Source: Spirochaetaceae bacterium
GTDB lineage: Bacteria > Spirochaetota > Spirochaetia > Treponematales > Breznakiellaceae
Direction of reading: 5' to 3'
DNA: 8,008 bases
NCBI GenBank assembly: GCA_031275595.1
Contig: JAISOO010000075.1
Location: forward strand, 1 to 8,008
This document shows positions 1-6,025 of the stretch, one piece after another (within the stretch, counting starts at the first letter, position 1; every line of letters starts with the position of its first letter). The notes below the pieces were generated by a model. That model saw only the letters and a program-made list of their open reading frames with translations, was not told the DNA's origin and ran no database searches. Made by a program: the position numbers and the translations under genes.

Positions 1-456
1 GAAAAGGCAAAAAGCAACCGCCCCCATAGGGGAAAGAGGCCGTGGGCCGGGGGGCGCTGCCCTGCGGGGGCCGGGTCCTCGGCGCTTGCAGGGAGCGGGA
101 ATACCCCCTGTTCGCTTGCCTGTAGAATTCGCCTATGGAGCCCGGAGACCGGTCTTCTCCGGCGAGGAATTCCAGAAACGCCCACGGGGGGTATTCCCGC
201 TCCCCCGCGGCATGGTCGAAAAGGCAAAAAGCAACCGCCCCCATAGGGGAAAGAGGCCGGGGCCGGGGGGCGCTGCCCTGCGGGGGCCGGGTCCTCGGCG
301 CTTGCAGGGAGCGGGAATACCCCCCCGTGAGCTCGCCTGTAGAATTCGCCTATGGAGCCCGGAGACCGGTCTCCTCCGGCGGGGAATTCCAGAAACGCTC
401 ACGGGGGGTATTCCCGCTCCCCCGCGCCATCGCCGGAAAGGCAAAAAGCAACCGCC
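1..456. repeat. 217-bp tandem repeat with nested palindromes (two copies plus start of a third)
   Basis: Copy 1 runs from 1 to 217 and copy 2 from 218 to 434. A third copy begins at 435 and is recognisable for about 22 bases before the sequence diverges. The copies differ by a few substitutions and small indels. Each ends in a long inverted repeat: in copy 1 the arms 91-108 and 187-204 match perfectly over 18 bp, and in copy 2 the arms 307-331 and 398-421 pair over 24 bp with one bulged C. Inside each large palindrome sits a smaller one centred on ACCGGT, flanked by two GAATTC or GAATTCC motifs. The open frames across it on both strands are GC-driven artefacts. The nested palindromes immediately upstream of a RAYT-like gene recall REP/BIME elements. 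The left edge is cut by the window. Confidence 0.9.
307..421. repeat. Long imperfect palindrome (REP-like hairpin), copy 2
   Basis: The outer arms are 307-331 and 398-421 (24 bp with one bulge). The centre holds the perfect 14-bp palindrome GGAGACCGGTCTCC at about 361-374. The equivalent hairpin of copy 1 (91-204) has one mismatch in that inner palindrome. Copy-to-copy changes largely preserve pairing: the GTGAG/CTCAC extension is present in both arms of copy 2 but not in copy 1. This points to selection on, or mobilisation through, a folded DNA or RNA form. Confidence 0.8.
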
Positions 457-528
457 TTCGAGGGGGGGAGGGGGGCAGACCGCAAGGGACTTTTTTCCGG
501 TTTTTTTGTCGTTCATTAAAGCAAAACG

Positions 529-1038
529 ATGAGTCAGGCTCATATACCTTGCATGAGATCATTACGAATGCTGAAACAAGGGGTGTGGTACGAGATCCGT
601 ACCCGCGTCAACAACCGGGAACCGCTCTTCCGCCGGTATACGGCCCTGGCGCTTTTTGCCCGGGTGTTCCGCGAGACCAAGAACCGGTTCGAATTCGAGA
701 TTCAGGGGCTGCGGCTGGAGGATGACTGGCTGAGGTTTTATATCAAGCCGGCGGACGGGCTGGAACTCCCCGCCATCATGCAGTGGATGAAACAGACCTT
801 TGCCCAACGGTACAACCGGCTGGCGGGGAGGATCGGGCACATCTGGGGGGACCGGTATTGGTCGCGGATTCTGGATGGGGAGCCTGAGCTGGTGGAGGAA
901 GTGCCGGCCGAGGAGGGGAAGGCGGCCTGGGATCTTGGGATTTGGAACCATGGGGTCAGCCCCCACGGTGGGAAATTAGCGGCAACCCCCGCTTTTTCCC
1001 CCAATTCCCTCCTCCATTTGGCTCCCGCCCCCGGCTAA
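529..1038 (+). CDS. REP-associated tyrosine transposase (IS200-like) family protein, HUH motif lost
   Basis: The protein has 169 residues as called here. An internal ATG at 553 (residue 9) is an alternative start; neither start has a convincing ribosome binding site. Residues 17-115 follow the RAYT/Y1-transposase layout: an N-terminal GVWYEIRTRVNNR strand, a central FEFEIQGLRLEDDW strand, a helix MQWMKQTFAQRYN with a candidate catalytic Tyr95, then GHIWGDRYWS (103-112), the family's conserved G-x-W-x-x-R-Y/F block. Family members cut single-stranded palindromic DNA using an HxH metal site in the second strand. At that place this protein reads LEDDWLRFYIKP, with no histidine. The part after about residue 120 is Pro/Ala/Gly-rich and does not look like the usual C-terminal helices, so the tail may be read-through into non-coding DNA. 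It may be a domesticated or inactive copy. It lies directly next to the palindromic repeats at 1-456, as RAYT genes often do. Confidence 0.62.
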   Translation: MSQAHIPCMRSLRMLKQGVWYEIRTRVNNREPLFRRYTALALFARVFRETKNRFEFEIQGLRLEDDWLRFYIKPADGLELPAIMQWMKQTFAQRYNRLAGRIGHIWGDRYWSRILDGEPELVEEVPAEEGKAAWDLGIWNHGVSPHGGKLAATPAFSPNSLLHLAPAPG

Positions 1039-1200
1039 CCCCCGGAAATCCGCCCCGGAGCCCGAGCCGGCCATCGTTTCTGTCCCACGCAAAAACCCCC
1101 GGGGGGAAAGATCCGTCCTGAAAGGCAAGACCCTTGAATTGCGGGTCAAGTTTAGGGCATGGCCGGGGGGCAATACGCCGGGGCAAGATGCCGGGTGCGG
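1039..1200. other. GC-rich gene-free stretch
   Basis: I see no credible gene here. The stretch is made of C-run and G-run patches, including a self-complementary CCCCCGGGGGG at 1096-1106, and has no ribosome binding sites leading to sensible proteins. It may be decayed 3' sequence of the transposase-like gene or of the local repeats. It ends abruptly at about 1200 where AT-rich DNA begins. Confidence 0.5.
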
Positions 1201-1435
1201 ATTTTTATGATATATGGCATAATATACTATGATATGCTATTTAAACAAATAAAATAGTATGATATGCATATATATAGTAATATAACGTATAAAACAGTAA
1301 TAAACGGTATCTAAAATGTCCCGTCAAATCGGGGGTATTAATTTTTTTGCATTTTTTTTAAATTTTTTTCAAAAAAACGAGATTTTTGGACCAAAATAGG
1401 ATATAATAGATATGTCCCTTCAATAAAAAAAGGGA
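1201..1435. promoter_or_regulatory. AT-rich upstream region with phased A/T tracts
   Basis: Composition changes sharply from the GC-rich flanks to A+T-rich DNA without a gene. It contains the 10-base direct repeat TATGATATGC at 1228-1237 and 1258-1267, spaced exactly 30 bp, or about three helical turns. Between 1342 and 1387 lie T7, T8, T7, A7 and T5 tracts whose centres are about 8-11 bp apart, the arrangement expected for intrinsically curved or UP-element-like DNA. A perfect TATAAT follows at 1402-1407. The region most likely controls the large lipoprotein gene that starts at 1711. Confidence 0.6.
1379..1413 (+). promoter_or_regulatory. Probable promoter of the large lipoprotein gene
   Basis: A perfect -10 hexamer TATAAT lies at 1402-1407. 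No good -35 is present at the right distance (GAGATT at 1379-1384). The upstream A/T tracts might compensate by binding the RNA polymerase alpha subunit or by curvature. Transcription would start near 1413-1415 and give a leader of about 300 nt. Confidence 0.5.
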
Positions 1436-1466
1436 GTTCGGTTGCCGCCTGGCGGCCGGAGTTTTA

Positions 1467-1603
1467 GGTCTCTATTAAAGAGGGGACCCCGGGGCAGTGG
1501 ATTTCTTGCCGGAAGCACACTGCCGCCGGGGCTGCTCTTACGCGATAGTGATTATAGCCCACCTTGGTGCCAATTACAATTGCGTAAGTGTCCTCCTCTT
1601 TTT
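1467..1603 (+). promoter_or_regulatory. Structured RNA leader: three-way junction, candidate cis-regulatory element
   Basis: Three helices can be drawn by eye. P1 pairs 1477-1487 with 1590-1601 (11 bp, one bulged T at 1594). P2 pairs 1488-1499 with 1518-1530 (12 bp, one bulged G). P3 pairs 1537-1543 with 1582-1588 (7 bp), and its interior holds a small CAC-CUUG-GUG hairpin at 1560-1569. The junction linkers are 0, 6 and 1 nt, so the helices pack into one compact domain. The 5' strand of P1 can instead form a local hairpin (1470-1473 with 1479-1482, plus 1467-1469 with 1486-1488). The 3' strand of P1 contains CCTCCT (1592-1597), complementary to the AGGAGG ribosome binding site at 1700-1705. 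I recognise no known riboswitch class. Confidence 0.5.
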
Positions 1604-1618
1604 ACTCCTGGGGTCTGG

Positions 1619-1685
1619 GTATGAATGCCGCATATTGCGGGGCATTCATGCCGGGACGCCGGGGCCATCCGGGATCTGATCCCGG
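1619..1685 (+). promoter_or_regulatory. Two leader hairpins just before the ribosome binding site
   Basis: The first hairpin pairs 1621-1629 with 1641-1649 perfectly, with an inner GCA/TGC extension. The second pairs CCGGGA (1669-1674) with TCCCGG (1680-1685) around a 5-nt loop. No T-run follows either, so they are not classical terminators. They extend the folded leader that begins at about 1414. Confidence 0.55.
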
Positions 1686-1710
1686 GTGCATACTGTTTAA
1701 GGAGGCCTCT

Positions 1711-4218
1711 ATGTACAAAAAGAGTCTGTTTTTGGGAGCCGCGGCCCTGGCGCTGCTGGTTTTATTAGCGTTTGTTGGGTGCTCGAACCCCTCGTCGGGG
1801 GATACCCAGTACGTGGCCCAGGCCGCGAGCGAATACCCCTTCCCCGAGGATACGGTGTTTGTATCTGACCGCGCCGCCCTCGACGGCTTGCTGAACGAGT
1901 ATACCGCCGAAACCAACAAGGTGCAGCACATCGCCTATTCCGGGACTATTGCCACTCAGTTGGAAATCCCTTCGGGGAAAATCGTTTATTTGAATCCCTC
2001 TGAGACTGTCAGTGGTAGTGCGGTTGTTCCTGCGGCACTTGCCGCGAACATCGTCGTAAATGAAGGGGCGAAGCTCGTGCTGGTCAGCCAATTTGAAACA
2101 TCGACAGGCGCTCCTCCGGCCGCGGGCAAAATCCTGGTACATGGTACGGTGGAAGTATTCAAATTTCTCGGGGTCGGGAACAGCGCGCTGGATGTGGCGG
2201 ATTACACCGTGGAAAACGGGCTGATTATAGGGCGCAACACCGTCATCGGTCAAAAAGTAACGATCCTGCCCGGCGCGACCCTTTCCCTTAAGCCCAGTGA
2301 TATTATTCCCCCGGATCAAAATTCGGGCAACAAATTCACCCCGGCCCAGGCCTGGATCGCCGCGGGGCAGGGCCACCTGGTCATAGACGGCGCGCTTACC
2401 AATTATGACTATGAGGTTAAGGATCTGCTTAAAGGGGTTTATCCCTCGGCAAGCCGGAAGTATTATGTTGAGAGCAGCCGGATCCGTTCGGAGACCCTGC
2501 CGGCGCTCATCCCCCTGGGGGCATACATTACTACTTCGGCGACTCCTGATGATTGCGACGGCAATGTGCTCACCGTAAACGGGAGCCTTGCCACCAACGG
2601 GACCCTGAAGAATATCACGGAAATCATCGTGGGGAACGGCGGAGACCTTAACTTGCAGCAGGCGTCAGGCGATATCCTGGACAAACTCACCAAACTCACC
2701 GTGGGTCCGGGCGCTTCATTTAATGTTGCCACTCCGAATGTTACCCTTCAGTCGCTGGAAACCCTCTTCCTTGGGGACGGCTCAAGGTTCGAGGTGGATG
2801 AGGGGAACAGCGTTACCTTTATCCAGGCGGAGGACAAAAAACTCTTCACCACCATGGGTAAAAAGGTGTACTATCTGGTGGGGACCGCCGCGGACGCGAT
2901 CGTGGATGTGAAGATAACCGACGATGCCAGCCTCATTAGCGGGAGCAAGCTGGTCGTTAATCCGGGCAGTACCTTCACCCTGGACGCGGAAAAAACCCTT
3001 ACCGTGGAAAGCGGCGCGACCGTTGACTTTAGCGCGCTGACGCCGCCTGCCACCACTGCGGATCCCTCGCCCGTTATCATAGACGGTACCATCGTGATTG
3101 ATGCCGGGGGGACGCTTATTGGTCCTGCCTTGGTCGATTTTGAGGCGACCCCTGAGGCCTTGTTTGAAACGATCAAATTGGTCGACGAGGGCAAGGTGGT
3201 ACTGGATTGGGGCGCGGCCTATGTTATGGGTACGGGGGTTAATGAAAAGCCATACATAGGACCTTCCAGCGACAGCCCCACCTACCAATGGACCGGCAGC
3301 ACCCCCGGTGATGGGGCGCAGATTGAGATAAACGCGGCCGGTTTAATTATCCGGGATACCAATGCCGGCGGCGCCGCGGTTGAGATTGCCAACACCCGCT
3401 CCGTGATATTGAAAGGCCAAAGCCTGACCCTGGACACCGGGGTAACCCTTACTATTACCAACGGAAACACCCTCTGGCTGGTCGGCGGCAGCGAAACCGA
3501 CGGCGACGGCGCGATACTGAAAGGCGCGGGTAAGGTAGTAATCGGCGGAAACACCGAAATTGTCGGCGGGCCTTACGGCTGGCAGGTGGTTGGGGACAGC
3601 ATCGGCATCTATAGCCACAATGGCGGCACTGAAGCAGTCCTGATGTCCGGCAGCTCAAGCAGTTCGGTTACCACCCCCGCCGCTACCCTCAAGGCCCTGG
3701 GCTCGGTCCTGGGCGCCAGCATTACCCAAAAGGCTGCGTCCGGCAACAACCTGACTATTAGAGCGAATACCACGATAGCCCTCGGCGGCGCCCCCCAGAA
3801 GAAAGTCGGCGAGATCGTCCTTGCGGGCGGCTCCGACCCCGGAAAGATAAGCTTCGTCAATGAGACCAGCAAGATCACCACCGGGAACAGTTCCACTACA
3901 ACCACTACCGCAGGATCGTTGGCTGACAATGGTGCCACTGCGGTAACTGGCAACACCATTGACAGTATCGGGATAGACAATCTGGTAGGCAACAGAACAC
4001 CAGGAGGAGCAGCACTAGGTAGTACTGATCCTGCTACCAAAGTAACGACCACCGCCGTGGTTAACACGACCGACAATGACTTGATGGCGGAGGGAAAACT
4101 CGCTTCGTTATCGGGTAGAGACGCAACATACGGAGGGACCGTTACAGGCGGCGCTACTACTAACGATGCTGGGTATATAAACTCGGAGACCAGTACCAAC
4201 GCGGATACCACTACCTAA
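1711..4218 (+). CDS. Large exported lipoprotein with beta-strand repeats and Thr-rich tail
   Basis: The protein has 835 residues. The start at 1711 was chosen because AAGGAGG lies at 1699-1705 and a signal peptide follows at once: MYKKS, a hydrophobic core, then LLAFVGC with Cys24 as the probable lipidated residue. A longer frame back to 1588 lacks these features. The mature part consists of many short repeats of the type hydrophobic-x-hydrophobic-x-x-G-x-x-hydrophobic, for example VVNEGAKLVLV (~114), ILPGATLSLKP (~184), IIVGNGGDLNL (~305), LTVGPGASFNVA (~329), LVVNPGSTFTLD (~414) and IVIDAGGTLIG (~461). These suggest a right-handed beta-solenoid, as in spirochaete surface proteins and polymorphic adhesins. 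Residues from about 725 onward are Thr/Gly/Asn/Ala-rich and of low complexity, with AGA, GGA, GCA and ACA codons that are scarce upstream. No catalytic motif or outer-membrane barrel domain is evident. The role is unknown; a surface-exposed structural or binding protein is an inference. Confidence 0.85.
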   Translation: MYKKSLFLGAAALALLVLLAFVGCSNPSSGDTQYVAQAASEYPFPEDTVFVSDRAALDGLLNEYTAETNKVQHIAYSGTIATQLEIPSGKIVYLNPSETVSGSAVVPAALAANIVVNEGAKLVLVSQFETSTGAPPAAGKILVHGTVEVFKFLGVGNSALDVADYTVENGLIIGRNTVIGQKVTILPGATLSLKPSDIIPPDQNSGNKFTPAQAWIAAGQGHLVIDGALTNYDYEVKDLLKGVYPSASRKYYVESSRIRSETLPALIPLGAYITTSATPDDCDGNVLTVNGSLATNGTLKNITEIIVGNGGDLNLQQASGDILDKLTKLTVGPGASFNVATPNVTLQSLETLFLGDGSRFEVDEGNSVTFIQAEDKKLFTTMGKKVYYLVGTAADAIVDVKITDDASLISGSKLVVNPGSTFTLDAEKTLTVESGATVDFSALTPPATTADPSPVIIDGTIVIDAGGTLIGPALVDFEATPEALFETIKLVDEGKVVLDWGAAYVMGTGVNEKPYIGPSSDSPTYQWTGSTPGDGAQIEINAAGLIIRDTNAGGAAVEIANTRSVILKGQSLTLDTGVTLTITNGNTLWLVGGSETDGDGAILKGAGKVVIGGNTEIVGGPYGWQVVGDSIGIYSHNGGTEAVLMSGSSSSSVTTPAATLKALGSVLGASITQKAASGNNLTIRANTTIALGGAPQKKVGEIVLAGGSDPGKISFVNETSKITTGNSSTTTTTAGSLADNGATAVTGNTIDSIGIDNLVGNRTPGGAALGSTDPATKVTTTAVVNTTDNDLMAEGKLASLSGRDATYGGTVTGGATTNDAGYINSETSTNADTTT

Positions 4219-4270
4219 GGTTTTCATTTCCCGCGCCGCGCCCTCCGGGGCCGGCGTTGGGTTTTAACCC

Positions 4271-4298
4271 GTATCCGGGCAGGGACCTCCTTGCCCGG
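4271..4298 (+). terminator. GC-rich hairpin after the large lipoprotein gene
   Basis: CCGGGCA at about 4276-4282 pairs with TGCCCGG near 4292-4298. The helix could be longer with a G-U pair. It lies about 60 bp after the stop codon. No T-run follows, so a terminator role is only possible. Confidence 0.3.
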
Positions 4299-4309
4299 CG
4301 TATCGCCAA

Positions 4310-4343
4310 GGGCAGTTTCAAACCAGCAGGTTTGAAACTGCCC
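4310..4343 (+). terminator. Perfect 15-bp hairpin, possible terminator or processing site
   Basis: Arms 4310-4324 and 4329-4343 are perfectly complementary around the 4-nt loop AGCA. The sequence after it (CATTATATT) is AT-rich but not a T-run. It lies 92 bp after the stop of the large lipoprotein gene and is the strongest hairpin in this spacer, so it may end or stabilise that transcript. Confidence 0.5.
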
Positions 4344-4358
4344 CATTATATTAACGTT

Positions 4359-4558
4359 CAGGCCCGCCCGATACCCGCACGCGAAACATTGAGCGTGTCG
4401 AGCAACAAGGTAACACGGCGTAGGCCCCAAAAGAGCTGCAGTTACCGGAAAAAGGCATCAGGCCCGCCCGATACCCGCACGCGAAACATTGAGCGTGTCG
4501 AGCAACAAGGTAACACGGCGTAGGCCCCAAAAGAGCTGCGGTTACCGGAAAAAGGCAT
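4359..4558. repeat. 100-bp perfect tandem duplication (one mismatch)
   Basis: Copy 1 is 4359-4458 and copy 2 is 4459-4558. The only difference is A at 4440 against G at 4540. Each copy contains short inverted pairs: CACGC with GCGTG around a 10-nt loop, and GGTAAC with GTTACC about 26 nt apart. The period is not a multiple of three, so open frames through it read the copies in different frames. That argues against a protein repeat. It may be a dispersed intergenic element duplicated in place. Confidence 0.93.
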
Positions 4559-4686
4559 CAGGCCGCAATTCCCCGCCGGAGGTTCCCGGGCTCCGGGGCG
4601 GGCTCCACAGGTTAGTGAGCCGGGGGAATTCCCGGCCCCCACGGGTTTAGCCGGCCAGGGCTCGATCCGCGGCGCCCTCCTATCAA
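4559..4686. other. GC-rich spacer before serS
   Basis: No gene is seen. A small hairpin is formed by CCGGAG and CTCCGG near 4576-4597. AATTCCCC and GGGGAATT blocks (about 4566 and 4623) are imperfectly inverted around it. The sequence shows no T-box core and no recognisable riboswitch. Confidence 0.4.
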
Positions 4687-4724
4687 TTGACGGATACCCC
4701 TGCCTTTGATAAACTGACGGCATC
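4687..4724 (+). promoter_or_regulatory. Promoter very close to the serS start
   Basis: TTGACG (4687-4692) and TAAACT (4710-4715) are spaced by 17 bp. They match the sigma-70 consensus at five and four of six positions. Transcription would start about 4721-4723, only a few bases before the ATG at 4725. No Shine-Dalgarno sequence is visible, so the mRNA from this promoter would be leaderless or nearly so. Confidence 0.5.
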
Positions 4725-6014
4725 ATGTTAGATTACCGTTTTATTGTGGACAACCTTTCGGCGGTCAAGAAAAATATCGCCGATCGCTTTATGAAAGCCG
4801 ACGCGGATGGGGTGGTCCGGCTTTATAACCGGAGGACCGAATTGACCACGGCGCTGCAGGGCCTGCAGCAGCGGCGGAATGTCAACGCGGCGGCCATGAA
4901 GGGAAAACTTGAACCGGAGGCCCGGGCCGCGCTTATCGAGGAAGGGAAAAAATATAAGGAAGATATCGCCGCCGTCGAGGGGGAATTGGCCAGGGTCGGG
5001 GCCGAGTTGGAAGCCGAGGCCCGGCGTATCCCCAATATGGCCCACCCGGATGTCCCGGTGGGTAAGGAAGATAAGGATAATTTAGAGGTAAAACGGATCG
5101 GCGAACCGGCCAAATTCGATTTTGAGCCCGCGGATCATGTTAAACTGGGGCAGGATCTGGATATTATTGATTTTGATTCGGGGACCAAGGTTTCGGGGAC
5201 CAAATTCTATTACCTCAAAAACGAAGGGGTTTTTCTGGAACTGGGCCTTATCCGGTATGCCCTGGATATTTTGCAAAAAAAGGGGTTTACCCCCTTTATC
5301 ACCCCGGACATTGCCAAGGAAGAGATCCTAGAAGGCATCGGCTTCAATCCCCGGGGGGCGGAATCCAATGTGTACACCCTGGAGGGGGAAGGTTCCTGCC
5401 TGGTGGGGACCGCGGAAATAACCCTGGGGGGGTACTATTCCGACCGGATCATCCCCCGGGAAAAACTTCCCCTCAGGATGGCGGGACTCTCCCACTGTTT
5501 CCGCCGGGAAGCGGGGGCCGCGGGACAGTTTTCCAAGGGGCTCTACCGGGTGCATCAGTTTACCAAGCTGGAGATGTTCGTCTACTGCCTCCCGGAGGAA
5601 TCGGACGCTATGCACGAAGAACTGCGCTCCGTGGAGGAGGAGATCTTTTCGGGACTTTCGATCCCCTTCCGGGTGGTGGACACCTGTACCGGCGATCTGG
5701 GCGCCCCGGCGTACCGCAAGTGGGACCTGGAAGCCTGGATGCCCGGCAGGAACGGCGGGGAATGGGGGGAAGTAACCTCAACCTCCAACTGTACCGATTA
5801 CCAGGCCCGGCGGCTCAACATAAAATACAAGGACGAGGAGGGTAAAAACCGCTTTGTCCATATGCTCAACGGGACGGCTATCGCCATTTCCCGGGGGATC
5901 ATCGCCATCCTGGAAAATTTTCAGCAGCGGGACGGAACCGTCAAACTGCCCGAAGCCCTGGTGCCCTACTGCGGATTTGAGATGATCCGCAGGAAAGGGG
6001 AAGCTTCCCGGTAG
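4725..6014 (+). CDS. serS: Seryl-tRNA synthetase
   Basis: This class II aminoacyl-tRNA synthetase charges tRNA-Ser with serine via seryl-adenylate in the cytoplasm. It has 429 residues, normal for bacterial SerRS. The N-terminus MLDYRFIVDN matches the family start and supports the ATG at 4725. Residues about 30-105 form the charged antiparallel coiled coil that grips the long variable arm of tRNA-Ser. The catalytic core follows: motif 1 around 175-196, the serine-binding T-A-E at 229-231, motif 2 FRREAG at 259-264, the E-M of KLEMF at 283-284, TGDLG at 322-326, EVTSTSN at 349-355, and motif 3 LNGTAIAISR at 381-390 with Arg390. The FRREAGAAGQFSKGLYRVHQFTK-type motif 2 loop resembles spirochaete and organellar forms more than E. 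coli. All key residues are present. It probably shares a transcript with the lipoprotein gene 11 bp downstream. Confidence 0.98.
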   Translation: MLDYRFIVDNLSAVKKNIADRFMKADADGVVRLYNRRTELTTALQGLQQRRNVNAAAMKGKLEPEARAALIEEGKKYKEDIAAVEGELARVGAELEAEARRIPNMAHPDVPVGKEDKDNLEVKRIGEPAKFDFEPADHVKLGQDLDIIDFDSGTKVSGTKFYYLKNEGVFLELGLIRYALDILQKKGFTPFITPDIAKEEILEGIGFNPRGAESNVYTLEGEGSCLVGTAEITLGGYYSDRIIPREKLPLRMAGLSHCFRREAGAAGQFSKGLYRVHQFTKLEMFVYCLPEESDAMHEELRSVEEEIFSGLSIPFRVVDTCTGDLGAPAYRKWDLEAWMPGRNGGEWGEVTSTSNCTDYQARRLNIKYKDEEGKNRFVHMLNGTAIAISRGIIAILENFQQRDGTVKLPEALVPYCGFEMIRRKGEASR

Positions 6015-6025
6015 GTAAAAAGGCC

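Noticed and set aside
1..456. CRISPR array
   Set aside because: The repeats are 217 bp, directly adjacent and without spacers, and no cas genes are present.
86..725. Long overlapping open frames on both strands through the GC-rich repeats
   Set aside because: They occur in several frames at once, follow the repeat period, are Pro/Arg/Gly-rich, lack ribosome binding sites and lie across palindromes. GC-rich DNA has few stops, so they are artefacts.
1467..1603. SAM or cobalamin riboswitch
   Set aside because: GGTGCCAATT near 1566-1575 and the GGCAGTG/CACTGCC pair recall parts of these classes. The other conserved blocks are missing and the order and junction geometry do not fit either class.
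1588..1710. Upstream extension of the large lipoprotein reading frame to ATG 1588
   Set aside because: The extension falls in the hairpin-rich leader, has no ribosome binding site, and would bury the signal peptide. AAGGAGG before 1711 decides the start.
3880..4218. Target variable region of a diversity-generating retroelement
   Set aside because: The tail is C-terminal and variable-looking, but there is no reverse transcriptase, accessory gene or template repeat in the window, and no C-type lectin motif.
4257..4523. Small protein encoded in the duplicated region (either strand)
   Set aside because: The repeat period of 100 is not divisible by three, so the two copies are read in different frames. 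There is no ribosome binding site and no sensible protein.
4560..4724. T-box leader or attenuator for serS
   Set aside because: No T-box core (AGGGTGGNACCGCG-like) or terminator/antiterminator pair is seen, and the best promoter lies almost at the start codon.
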